Source: Boswellia sacra
Taxonomy: Eukaryota; Streptophyta; Magnoliopsida; Sapindales; Burseraceae
DNA length: 64,000 nucleotides
NCBI GenBank assembly: GCA_013180625.2
Contig: SNVD02006272.1
Span: forward strand, 1 to 64,000
Reading direction: 5' to 3'
Shown: in pieces, positions 39,688 to 51,380 of the stretch
Position numbering within the stretch: position 1 is the stretch's first letter
How the letters are laid out: the number at the start of each line of letters is the position of its first letter
Position numbers and translations under genes: made by a program
The notes under the pieces: model-generated
What the model saw: the letters and a program-made list of their open reading frames with translations, nothing else
Told to the model about the DNA's origin: nothing
Databases searched by the model: none

Positions 39688-41370
39688 ATGAGTTTGATAT
39701 CACAGAACGTTGGCTCTAGAAACAGAGTCAAGTCGAAATTGGAGGATAGGGATGACCCTTTGCCTCTGGAAGAGAAAAAAGATGTTGTGGAGGCAAGAGA
39801 ATCCAGTTTGAAGAAGAGAAAGATAGAGAAGGAAAAGCAATTGGGAATGGAGCAAGTAAGGGAGATGAAAAAGCTGGAGAATTTTTTGTTCGGATCACTT
39901 TACGCCCCTGTTACATTTGGGAAGGAAGATGAGGAGACGGTTCAAGAGGAAACTGAAAGTGGTTCTGCTGCGTTCTTTGTGGATAGTTCTGCAGACAGAA
40001 CACTGTCTGTTTTTGGAGGGGATGCATTATTATCAGAGGAAAGTGCTGATGAAGAGGAAACTCGGCCAAAGAAACCTGTTTGGGTGGATGAAGAAGAGGA
40101 AAAGACTAATATAAATATAGCTAAAGTTAACAGGTTGAGGAAGCTGAGGAAGGAAGAGGATGAAAGTTTGATTTCTGGTTCAGAGTATGTCTCAAGACTG
40201 AGGGCTCAGCATGTTAAGCTGAACCCAGGTACAGAATGGGCAGAACTTGATTCAAGGTTTGGGGCTGATGGCTCTTATGATGATGAATCATCAGATGAAG
40301 AGAATCAGGTTCTTGCGGCTCATGGTTATGAGGATGTTGAAGCTGTTGATGATATTCTTAGAACAAATGAAGATCTTGTTGTGAAGCGCGGTGCAAAGTT
40401 GCTGCCTGGACTTATTGAATACTCAAGACTTGTAGACGCAAATGCTGAGGAACCCTCGAATGGTCCAATAAATTCAGTTCAGTTCCATCGTAATTCCCAG
40501 TTGCTTCTTGTTGCTGGATTGGATAGAAACCTGAGATTTTTTCAGATTGATGGCAAACGGAATACCAAAATACAAAGCATTTTCCTTGAGGATTGTCCAG
40601 TTCGAAAGGCATCTTTCTTACCCGATGGTTCACAGGTTATAATAGCAGGAAGAAGAAAGTTCTTTTACAGTCTTGATTTAGTTAAAGCAAAGGTTGATAA
40701 AATAGGACCCCTGGTGGGTAGAGAGGAGAAAAGCTTGGAAGTATTTGAAGTTTCCCCTGATTCTGCTACAATTGCATTTGTAGGTAATGAAGGTTATATC
40801 TTGCTGGTTTCGTCTAAAACAAAGGAGTTGATTGGAACTCTGAAGATGAATGGAAGTGTTCGTTCTTTAGCTTTTGCCAATGATGGGCAGCAATTGTTGA
40901 GTTCTGGAGGTGACGGACAGGTCTATCATTGGGATTTGAGAACGAGAACTTGCATCCATAAGGCAGTTGATGAAGGTTGCATAAATGGAACATCTCTTTG
41001 CACTTCACCAAATGGAACTTTCTTTGCGGCGGGTTCTGACAGTGGGATAGTTAATGTCTACAACAGAGAGGAGTTTTTAGGGGGTAAGAAAAAACCAATC
41101 AAGATCATTGAGAATCTAACTACCAAAGTAGATTTTATGAAATTCAATAATGATGCACAAATTTTAGCGATTTGTTCCACAATGAAGAAGAACAGTCTGA
41201 AGTTAGTACATATTCCCTCATTTACAATTTTCTCTAACTGGCCGCCACCAAATAGAACCCTGCAATATCCTCGATGTTTGGATTTCAGCCCTGCTGGTGG
41301 TTTTATGGCTATGGGAAATGCTGCTGGAAAAGTGTTATTATACAAGTTGCATCATTACCACCAGGCATAG
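39688..41370 (+). CDS. UTP18: U3 snoRNA-associated protein 18 homologue (UTP18)
   Basis: 560-residue WD40 protein of the small-subunit processome, where UTP18 binds the U3 snoRNP and helps process pre-18S rRNA in the nucleolus. The start is the ATG at 39688 (MSLISQNVGS); four in-frame codons upstream begin only with TTG. The first ~240 residues are charged, with Lys/Glu-rich runs, acidic patches (SADEEE, DEEEE) and the family block YVSRLRAQHVKLNPGTEWA. The WD40 propeller fills about 255-560: NSVQFHRNSQLLLVAGLDRNL, split as NSVQFHRNSQLL and VAGLDRNLRFFQIDG, then SFLPDGSQVIIAGRR, LAFANDGQQLLSSGGDG followed by VYHWDLRTR, and CLDFSPAGGFMAMGN near the end. The coding region is one intact exon of the usual length for plant UTP18. 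A telo-box and a probable 5'UTR intron precede it. Confidence 0.96.
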   Translation: MSLISQNVGSRNRVKSKLEDRDDPLPLEEKKDVVEARESSLKKRKIEKEKQLGMEQVREMKKLENFLFGSLYAPVTFGKEDEETVQEETESGSAAFFVDSSADRTLSVFGGDALLSEESADEEETRPKKPVWVDEEEEKTNINIAKVNRLRKLRKEEDESLISGSEYVSRLRAQHVKLNPGTEWAELDSRFGADGSYDDESSDEENQVLAAHGYEDVEAVDDILRTNEDLVVKRGAKLLPGLIEYSRLVDANAEEPSNGPINSVQFHRNSQLLLVAGLDRNLRFFQIDGKRNTKIQSIFLEDCPVRKASFLPDGSQVIIAGRRKFFYSLDLVKAKVDKIGPLVGREEKSLEVFEVSPDSATIAFVGNEGYILLVSSKTKELIGTLKMNGSVRSLAFANDGQQLLSSGGDGQVYHWDLRTRTCIHKAVDEGCINGTSLCTSPNGTFFAAGSDSGIVNVYNREEFLGGKKKPIKIIENLTTKVDFMKFNNDAQILAICSTMKKNSLKLVHIPSFTIFSNWPPPNRTLQYPRCLDFSPAGGFMAMGNAAGKVLLYKLHHYHQA

Positions 41371-42032
41371 ACAATGCAGAAAACTAGACTATTGTTTCGT
41401 TCTGCCCTGGTGTTCCCAACTGCATGTCTGAAGCACTTTTATCTATGTGCAAAGACGCGGCTACTGCAATATTTCCTTGTTTCCTTAGCATTATGCTGGT
41501 GAAGGTTCCATGCCAATCGATGGAACAATGCACAGCAAATGCTGACTTATCTTTTCAATTTTAGTCACTGAATCTCATTATGTACTCTTGACAATTTGGA
41601 GATTAATCTTGTGAAACCTCTTGATAGTTACAGAATTTTCCATGATCTGTTCCTGTCTTGCCAGATAAGGATTCTGGAAATATTTTTATTAGGTGCTATT
41701 CTTGTTGTAATGTTATAACATCAATTTTTTTAAAGATTTGGTCTGGTATTTGCTTTCCACATTTTTTTGTTGCTGTTCTTGGTCAACCATTGGTACATCA
41801 CTTTTCCAACTAAACAGTCTCAGGTACTATGGTGGTCTGTATCGATTTGAGTTTTATGTGATTAATTTCATCTTTTTCTATGATTGCAGCCAAAGTTCCA
41901 GCTCCTCCGCTCTCATTTTAGAGGGAGTATTATAAACAATGGCTACATCTATAACTAATATTTTACAGTTTTAAGTTCATGATTTTGTTTAATTTCCGAA
42001 ATATGAGCAATCCTGCTTTTGTATGTATTGGT
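41371..42032 (+). other. 3' flank and presumed 3'UTR of UTP18
   Basis: Non-coding, T-rich sequence following the TAG stop. No standard AATAAA was fixed as the polyadenylation signal. Confidence 0.5.
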
Positions 42033-42811
42033 ATGGTGTTGAAGAAGATTTGTTTGGCTAAGCAAATAGAAAAGTTCGAGCGTACAGCAATTCAAGAGGT
42101 ACTTTTCACAGGCCTTTTTGTACCTTTAAATGATTAAAATTATATTTTTCTTGTAGATTACTGCCATTAACCCATCTCAGTCTTGTCTCTTGTTATCCTG
42201 TTTCAATACTTTTTCTGAAACTCATGTTCAATATAGTCTGCTTTGGTTCCGACAAGATTTACATTAAAAGTTGATCTCTTCCGAGTTTGGAACCACTGAA
42301 GTTTGCAAGGCTTTAGTGTGCTGCACAACTGGCAGGCAATGTAAAGATCTTTAGGTCTTATTTCAACTACAAGCCATGGTCTTGCTTGTGTTTAAATGAC
42401 CCAGATCATTGTTAGAACATGAATGTGTTTAATGTTTGATAAAATTCCCAGGAGAGCAGTGAAAAGAGTGCTGGAAACATAGCTTCAACAATGTTTATTT
42501 ATGTTGCAGATGAATTTGATGGCAAAGCCGAAGAACCCATATGTCTTGGAATACAAAGATGCACGGGTGGAAAAGGTAATCTATCAGCAATTTGTTAGCT
42601 TGCTTTTACTTCATGACTTTATGCCACCATTGATAATCTTATGAGATGCCTGAACTGTTGGACTAATACTAGAATACAATTGAGACCTTAGCTCATGCTA
42701 GAACTAAAGTATATGTTCTTTTTCTACTTATACTTTGCTATCATCCTCTGATATTGATGGTACAGGGCTGAGATGATAAAGAACTCTATAGGAAAATTTC
42801 TTCCTGAAGAG
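42033..42811 (+). pseudogene. NEK (NIMA-related) kinase gene relic, three exon remnants
   Basis: Exon pieces 42033-42098 (MVLKKICLAKQIEKFERTA, ends IQE), 42510-42575 (NLMAKPKNPYVLEYKDARV) and 42767-42811 (AEMIKNSIGKFLPEE) match successive parts of the kinase N-lobe of plant NEKs. The first covers the VAIK-like lysine region (LKKI), the second the alpha-C helix and YKD-W-EK stretch. Each keeps its GT donor, and the second has an AG acceptor, with phase-0 borders as in plant NEK genes. It is therefore a genomic fragment, not a retrocopy. Missing are the glycine loop, the hinge and the whole catalytic lobe. The known HQE has become IQE, and a residue expected to be Trp in YKDxWVEK is Arg. Confidence 0.75.
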
Positions 42812-43659
42812 GTAAAGGAATATGGAAGACGTTCAAGATACTGTAAATTGAAACAACGATCATTCTGTCACTTGCTTAGATCACACATCTACCTCAAATT
42901 GAACCGGAGTCACGCAAATCCCTTGCTATAAACATTTCTGTTGACATGATTTTGGAAACTATGCTGCGTTTCAGGAGACCAACAATGCTTATTATTTTTC
43001 TTTCTTGGTTTCCTTTAGTCAGAGTACACAATTGCAATTTGGTGGTAAAATATTCTGAATTAAATATGTTAAGGTTCTTTGTTACATTAAGAATTGCATT
43101 TGACCTTCTACAGTATAATGTTAAAATATATATTGTGAATTATATATTTTATAGAGAACTTTGCTGTCACTCAAATAAAATCTCAATTTCAGAGTTGTAG
43201 TTGGATGACTGAACCAATAAATACATTATTTACGCAAAAAGAAAAGAAATCAAGTAATATGGCATATTATTACAGTAATCAATCTTTACTGGTTATGGAG
43301 AAGTACATGTAAATGTGTAAAAGTAGTAACAAGGTAATGCAAATGCCATTCACTTTAATCTTACAGCAAAATACTTCTCAGCATCATCGCTTACTTCGCT
43401 AGGCCAGTGTTATACAGGGTCTCATCGTTATATATTTTCGAAGACTGAAAGTGCTCATGATCTTCCTGAAATATCCTAAATTTTGTAGTGTAAATTATAT
43501 CATGTGTTATAGTTACATATGTATTAATGTATATGTAATATATTTAAATTGTAATGTAATAAATGAAAGAATGAGGAGCTTAATTAAAAGAGTAATGGGT
43601 TTAATGGTTATAAAAGAGGGGAGAATGACTAAATGAAAATTTAGCCTAATATTGACCTA
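42812..43659. other. Intergenic DNA
   Basis: No coding likeness seen. Open frames near 42946-43200 and 43451-43636 are AT-rich and unlike known proteins. Confidence 0.55.
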
Positions 43660-46500
43660 TAAAAATGGGAAGAATTCTAGAATTTCTTTTATCTTGCTCT
43701 TAAGTTAACGGTTTCAGCTCTTCACACACTCTCTAAGCTTTCCACACAAAAATTCATCAAGAACACAAGGAAGGGGAGGAGAAGGAAGAAAGGTAAGGGG
43801 TAAGAACTCATCTTTTTCCTTAGAATTCTTGACTTAGTGTGTGTGTTTGCAAGAATTCTTTTGGGTTGTGATGTGAGTATGTGAGTTGTTGTTTGTGTTG
43901 CTGGAAATTTGTGTGGAAACATGAATTTGAATGAGTTTTGAATGCATCTAAGTAAGTAGATGAAGATATAAGCTAGAAATGAGAGATTAGTTCAATCTTG
44001 GAATTTTTGTTTACACTGAGCAGTGCATGTTCCGAAAATTCTCAAAAATTAGGGGGATGTTTTCTTGTTCTGAAATTTTTATGGATTAAAATAGACATGT
44101 CCAAGAGTTTATATAAATTGGAATCACTTAAAAATTCAAAGTGTGTGAATTATGGTGAATTTATGAACTTCTGGTCTAGAATCTCACATTTCCCGTCTTA
44201 GAACAGAGTAGGGGAAAACGAATTTAGTTGAAGGTCCAAATCTTTGTAGAATAACCTGATTTTTGGTATGCAAGTCCTCTTATGTGTCAAATATGAGACT
44301 ATAAATTTTCAATGACATTGAAGATCTATATGAATTGTTATAGATTTTTAAAGTTGGCTTGCTAAAACTGAAATTTTTAGCTTCCAAAACAGGGCAGTTA
44401 GAAATAATTGGGTTTGAATGACTTAAACCCATTGAAAAGCCATGATTTTTGGTATGGAGGTTTATATATGTGTTATATACTAGTCTGTAAATTTTTATAG
44501 CCAATTGAGTAGGATTGCAATTCCTACAAATTTTTTAGTCTATACTGTTCAGTGAAACGAATGAAATGGCAGAATCATTGAGGTAAAAAATTTGATTATT
44601 TTGAGTGGCCAAATGACCCCAATTGGCTCTAAAAATTTTAAGGGGACATGAGGTATGTGTGTAAAATATGTCTACCCAATTGTGTGAATTTTGAAAGTAG
44701 ACAATTGTTGTTGTAAATTGTTTGTCAAAGTAAGTATAGAAATAGAGCCAAAAAAGGGAAATATTTTACAAGTGTATGGTGACCTAAAAAGAGATTTTTG
44801 TTTTATTTTTAGGTCAATCACAAGCATCGAAAAGCAGTTGTACAATGTAAGTAAGCTAACTATTCTGAGGCCACAATAAATTGTGTGCTGTATGTATGTA
44901 ATTTTGTGGATTATAACACTGTTAATTGCTAGCACCTTGATGCTTGAATGTGAGATATTATGACTGTTCTAGAAGGTTGATATTGAACTTCTTTTATGTG
45001 TGACTGATTGTAAATAGTGAAACATAATTGGCATGCCCAGACCTAGGAAGTTTAGCTCTCATAGCTTGAGGGGAGGTTTGAACCATGTGTTTCTCTAGAC
45101 GAGATTCGGTAGTAGGGATGGCAAAATCCGGGTGCGGGTGCGGGTTTTGCGTTTCCGCACCCGCACCGGATAAAAGAATTCATCCCCGGTCCCCGCAAAA
45201 TCCTCGGATTTTTTCGGGTTTTTCCGGGTGCGGGGATTTGCGGGTGCTGAGATGATGCACCCGCACCCGGAAAAAAAAACCCGGATTATCCTCGCTTTTA
45301 TTTTTTTTTAATTTTTTCTACACTTTGTATAGACTGAAATAGCACAATGCTGCATAACTTGAACAAAGGACGCGGCTAGCACTGCTGGCGAAGGGGTGGA
45401 ATGGTTTCCGGTGGCCAAGGTTCAAATCCCAGCTACGTTAATTTACTATTTTTAATTAAATATATAAAAGGAAATTGATATAATAAAATTGTGTACAAAA
45501 AATAGCGTAAAAAGATGAGTAGCCCGGTGGTCAACCACCAAAAATTCAAATTGAAGGTCACGGGTTCAAGCCTCCTCATACACGTTTTGTATAATAAAAT
45601 TTAAAAAAGTAATTGGGCTGTGCAGGTGCGGGCCGGGGACCGAGTTTCCTCAGCAATCCGCTCCCCGCATTGCACCCGGGCCTGGCTGCACTTAGCAGCC
45701 CCGCATCAGGGCCTGATCCCCGGAAATCCGGGCTTTTCCCCGACCGGGCCGTGCGGGTAAAATCTGGGTACCCGGCCCAACCGGGGAAAATTGCCATCTC
45801 TATTCGGTAGCAAAGGTCCGGTATCACCCGGATTGTCAGACTAGCCTCAAGCTATTTTAAGTATAGGCATCTAAATGTATTCATACTATTATGTACTGTC
45901 CCATGGCTTGAGGGAAGGTTTGGACCATGTGCTTCTCTACAAGAGATTCGGTAGCGTGGGCCCGGTATCACCCGGATTGTCAGACTAGTCTTGAGTTATT
46001 ATATGGGAACTGATTATGAAATGAAAAGTCTCACCTTGATTAGAGAGCCTTTTCCCCTGTATGACTGTAACTGATACTGTAGAAGCTTCCTCATTATGTG
46101 ATTGTGATTATACATGAAAAGACGATGAGTAGAGAAATGTGAACTCACTTTTGTGAGATTGAATCGACCTACAAAGGTCTAGACAGAAAATTGGCGCGGG
46201 AGCGCAAATGTAACCGAAGTGAACTTGGAGCATTTCTTCTTTAACAAGTTAGCTAATGCTTGTGTAGTTAGAAATGGATAGTTTCATACTGTGGACTGAA
46301 TTCTTTTGTTATTGTTTATTGTTGTATATTCACTTAGCTTACTTATTGAGTTTTTCTCACTGAAGTTGTTGTGTGCTTCAGGTGAGTAGTAGATTGAGTT
46401 TTTAGATGGAGGATTTTTGGCATTATCAACAGAGTTTCCTTGACAACCACAGACCGCTGCCTAGTTATCATAGCCATACTGTAGCCCGGCCCAGCCCACA
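43660..46500. repeat. Unclassified repetitive-looking region, possibly LTR-derived
   Basis: Holds a promoter-like CTATAAAAATGG (43658-43669), a leader-like stretch ending GGAAGAAAGGTAAGG, and a duplicated segment around 45049-45855 and 45905-45995 with CCGGTATCACCCGGATTGTC. Such arrangements resemble long gypsy LTRs, but I found no TG/CA ends, primer-binding site or coding sequence. A hAT element (45113-45802) is inserted in the first duplicated unit. Confidence 0.4.
45113..45802. mobile_element. Non-autonomous hAT element, TAGGGATGGCAA family
   Basis: Ends are TAGGGATGGCAAAATCCGGG and an inverted copy ending TTGCCATCTCTA. A perfect 8-bp target duplication TTCGGTAG flanks it (45105-45112, 45803-45810). 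GC-rich subterminal GGGTGCGG/CCGGG arrays lie inside both ends. The 690-bp body has no transposase but has two tRNA-like modules on the plus strand, about 45372-45436 and 45514-45580. Confidence 0.92.
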
Positions 46501-49500
46501 CAAAGATACGCCCTGCATCTGAGTGCCTACCAGTCGCGTACCATGGTATTATCTACCTTTGCCTAGTTTCACTAGATTTTAAAGAACGTAGCACGAAATG
46601 GCCATTTGCTTATATAATGTAGAGAGCCTCAGAGTCAGAGAACAACCCACACGCCAAAACCAATATAAGAATCTATTTCATCTTAGCAAGGATTGGAAGT
46701 GAAAGGGGGTACTCTTCAATTTTGAAAGGATTGAGACACGGATAGAATCAAAACAAGTTACTTCGCGCATAAAAAAAAAAAAAAACAAAAGAAAAGTGTC
46801 AGTCATTCCCAAAAACAATTACTGCACGCATCGGACATTGAATCCTGCGTTGTCGGATTTCAAACGTCTGACAAGAAGAAGATGATGAAACGACGTTGGA
46901 TGTCGTTTGTCAGAATGTCCGACACCTGACATCCGAAAGCATTTCAAGAAATGTTGGACAGTGTCCGACACGTGATCTAGACTACTGCCTGACGTCAAGA
47001 TCATCTTCAAACCACCAGCAAATCCACCATTTTCAACCGATCTCAAACTCCCACATACAATTTCCCAAACCTAACTTGGGATTTCCTGAATCTGAAATAA
47101 GTCAGTTGATATAAGAAGAAAATAACCTCTACCACTCTTTTTAAAAGAATTAGGACTATAAGATTATTACTTGAAATAAAGGTTGAAATTGCAGTTAAGA
47201 AAACCGAGGTTGCGTGGGCCGAACGTTGGGCTGACATCCATGTGTAATAAGTCCAGTAAGTCAAATAGATGTCAGCCCAAGTTCGACCCAAAAGTTTAAG
47301 TCGTCTCTTCTCAACAGTGTTTTGGAGACAGAAATGGGGAGGCAGTTTCGGATCACTAGTTTATTCTCTTCCAACATTGTGCAATGCCATTTAATGATAT
47401 TTCAACTAAAAATGATAGCATATTTACTTTCTTTCCAAATGCATTAGTCTAATTTGTTACACTCTTTCTTTTAAAGGTTAAGATAGTCCAACAACTTCTA
47501 AATTAAATAAAGAAAAACCACAATAAATCTACGTAGCTAAAGCGATTACATAAAATTTATTTTTAAATAGAATACTAGTAATACTTATTAAATTTACATA
47601 TAAATATTAGGTCAGAATATAAATAGATAGGTCAATATAATGAAAATGTAAATTATAAAATCTTAGTCAGACTGATTTTTCCATGGTTAAATTTCTTCTT
47701 CTATTCTTATCCAATTCTTGATTTTCATAGATTTAGAAGGACAAGGGAGAGCATTTCTTAATTACTTAGAGGTACCAATCGAATTATACTACAATTGGGT
47801 TGACTAAGAAAAATGAGGTTGACCCATTTCTTGAAAATGATCCAAATGAGAAGTTGTGGATCAACCGAGTGAACCAGGAATTACCTGAAACTGAAATTAA
47901 TTCTCAGAATACAATGCTCCAAATGCGTTCAAGAGCTCATTGAGCACTATTAATACGAAGTCATTAAAAATTGATTGCCTATCTTTCAGGTAGATCAGTT
48001 CTAAAACATATATAACATATTTTTGTCTATTTAATGTTTACTCTTTGAGAAAGTTTTTCTATTACTTGTAAATTTTATTTTTGTGCAGTATTAATCGTTT
48101 TGGACCTTATAAGAGTTGAGCGTTTACATCCTACTATGTAGTTCATTTCAATTGAGATGTATAAAAGTGAAGTTCTAGAAAACACAAACAAAATTATAAA
48201 GGGTTGTTGAAAAATAATCAATATCTTAAAAAATTTAAATGATGGCACCAGATGCTTTACAAATTTACAACGATTTTTGGCTGCAGGGCTGTAAAGCTCG
48301 ACAACCATACAAATATTTTTTGATTATAAAGCCACAGAGCTCTATAGTTCTATAATAAAAACAGTAGTCCTATTTAGTGTTCATTTTTTAATTTATCAAA
48401 CCCTTTTTTTTTACAATTTTCTCCTTATGTAAAATTACTAAAATGAGTCAATTAATTATTCTCATAAAATTTTCTGTTTGTTGTTTTTGCCTAAGAATCT
48501 GCGTAAAAATTAATTAATTAATTAATTAAGGATCTGATCAATGAAGGATTGATACCTGAAGATCTTACATGCCTTTTTATTTTCCTTTGGATGGCTTATT
48601 TTTATCCTCTTTTCCAACATAACACGAGACAGAGCAGCGGTTGCATGCACTAGCAAATGGTTTTAAAAAAATCTAAATAGCCAAGTATATATAGTTGCAA
48701 TACTTGGATGATCTAAGTTTTCTAAGTTGTTCATAATTCCTAGCTTTTTTATATTAAATCGATAGGTAAGTTGTGCTAATTGATGTATAATTAATAATTA
48801 GATCAAATCAAACTTTTTTTCTTTAAAAATTATTCATTCCCTATCTAGATGGAACTTCTGCTACGCACGCTAAACTCTGTAAGGTTTAGCAAAATGTTTA
48901 CAAAATGATATGAAGTCAATGCTACATAACTCCAAGAAAAAAGAAAACATAAAACTATTATCTTTTCTTTCTATAAAAACTAAAAAAATATATTTTGGTG
49001 TATTTTAAAAGTTAAAGATCTAATTCAAGGATAGTTTGAGAACTAATTGGGGTTATTAATAAATTAATATAAATTTTAAATAGGGTGAATTTAAAAGTTG
49101 GGATTAAAGAGTTGGAAGTAGCGGTTGCGGCTAAATAGAATAACTCTTAACAAAAAAAATAGTTTTCAAGCTTTAACACAAGCATCTAATATATACTTTT
49201 TGGGGAAAATTTCACTTTTGAACCTGAGGTCTTTTTTTAGAAATGACTTATTGCCAAAACCCTGGCACAATTCTTGTACATTTAGAGCCACTCCACCACA
49301 CCAACTCATTATTGGTATCAAATTTACACGATTTTTTATTTATTACAATATTTATTTTAAAAAAAAAACCTATCTCTTATGTTTCTTCCCTTTCTTTCTC
49401 ACACCTCCCTCGCCTCGACTCCTTATCCACCACATTCTCAGCCCTCCTCCCCCTCCATTTACGTCTTAATAAAACCGCTGTGACCAACCTTGAATCTCCA

Positions 49501-49989
49501 ACAATTAAACCTAATCACAGCCACCCAGCTTTAAAGAATATTCTCATCAACAAGCACCCTCCATAGTTTTTTTTTCCTTAATTTTTCTGGGTTTATGGAA
49601 ATAAAGGGTGTGATTGTGGTGGGAATTTTAGTTTGTTGTCAATAGAGCTAGAGAAAGAGTTTAGAAGTTTGCTAGTGGTCTTTTCTTCATTTTTTCTAGC
49701 ATAGACACTAAATTTTTGAGGCTTGATGATGAAATGAAGATGAATGTCGAGTGATGAAAATGGCTGAAATGCCCTTGGAAGCCAGGAAAAGAAAGGTAAG
49801 AAGAAATCAATGAAATGTCTTGAAAATTGACATGTGACTTCAAAAAATCATAGAAATTAATCCAGAAGGAATCTATTGATGAGTCATATATCGTTGTGAA
49901 GCTACATATGTCTAGTTTTCGTAAAAATTTATGGATTGTAAATCAGACTTACAATAGAAAAGTTATGTGCAATTGAATAGACAAAGATC
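46501..49989. other. Intergenic DNA, mostly AT-rich
   Basis: Contains a strong inverted repeat at 47216-47289, TTAATTAA-type repeats near 48515, and at 49122-49139 an end CTAAATAGAATAACTC matching the Mutator-like element at 31236-32102. 46810-46990 has several GTCCGACA/TGTCGGA motifs in both orientations. No gene recognised; the frames at 49125-49566 are low-complexity. Confidence 0.5.
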
Positions 49990-51380
49990 AGAAAGGATTA
50001 CACTACAAAGTGCGAAAATAGGAAAGACCGAAGGGGGAACAGCTGCCCAGCTATCAAACAGCCACCTGTATATTGACAAACAGCCTCCTAGCGGTCAACT
50101 AGTTGCTTGGCTGTTAACTGATAGCCGCCCAGCTGTGGTCCCCTAATTTTGCAATATTTCGATTAAAACCTTCCTTTTTTTTTTCTTTGCTTCCTTTTTC
50201 AGCTTCACACCCCTTCTTTATATAAACAACCCCCTTTTCACTTTCCATATCGATTATCGAATATAATCATCTCTTTGTCTCTTTCAAAGACACACTCAAG
50301 AATTCGAGAAGGCTTTTCCAGTTCAAAGTTTTCAGGCGTTCTATTGCTCTAAACCCGGAAAGGGTATGTCTTGAGAGCAGTCCTCTATTCTCTCCCTTAT
50401 TTTCTTGTTTACTTTTCTTGCTTAGAATAAGCATGTTTAAGGTTTAATTTTATGTTTAGAAGCATATTTAGGATTTTATGAATTGTTTAACCCTCATTTG
50501 TTTTACGAGATGGATAAATGTGTCAAGATAAATCTGCTTTCTCTTATTTATGAGAATCATGCTAGGGAATTTTATTTTCTTTGCAAGTGCTTATAATCAT
50601 GCTTAGGGGCACATGTCTAGAAACATGATTAGGAAGAATTATAAGTGCTTTGAAGTATACAAGGAAATAGCATAGAATATGTATAAATTACCTTACTTAC
50701 CCTTTTGAATGATTTGATTGGGTTAGAATAGTCTTGATGTTAATTGCTTGATTTAGGCTAGAATATGCCATGACAACCATGTTTAGGCTAGAAATGCTAT
50801 GATTTATTATAATTGTTACGAATAGGCTAGAATTACCATGCTAGGGTAGAATTTCCATGATAGAATTATCAAATTTGGGTTAAAGTGCCATGATATTAGA
50901 TTATGACTCTGCATTGAATCTTAATTGATTGTTTTATTTTGAATATATCATGATATGAAGTGTTATTATAGATACCATGAAGTGATGGTGGACTCACATT
51001 GATGGTAAAGAATCATTAGTAGTAATGATAGATGTATATATGAATATGCATGTAGAGGTTTGATAAACATGGAATAGACTCACATATAGGGGTGGGAAAT
51101 TCCTTATTCATTGAATCTCGCATTGATTGATTATATTGAAGATGAGATGAATGTGTTATAATTTGTAAGGACTGAATGACTGAATATGAAACGTTAGAAT
51201 TAGAATTTATTTCATTGTTGAATAATAACTGTTGTAATCCTTTTCCCCTTCACCCATGTTTGAAGGAAATGTAATTCAATTCTCTTCCTTCTTTCTATGT
51301 ATGAGTATTCAACTGCTTTGATTGAAAAATCACTTTATTTGCTTAAAGAAGATAAAATGAAAGTGTGTGCATAAAATGAA
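49990..51380. repeat. Possible LTR fragment, class unknown
   Basis: TATATAAAC promoter-like box near 50219-50227, then a leader-like stretch ending in an AGGGTATGTCTTG donor-like site. From about 50750 to 50890 there are repeated units with AGGCTAGAAT and TGCCATGA. There is a cluster of related CAGCTG/CAGCCACC motifs at 50040-50145. No ends or coding sequence found, so this is only a suspicion. Confidence 0.3.

Noticed and set aside
45372..45580. Two functional tRNA genes
   Set aside because: Only A-box and B-box-like motifs are present; no cloverleaf with proper acceptor pairing was seen, and the sites lie in a transposon.
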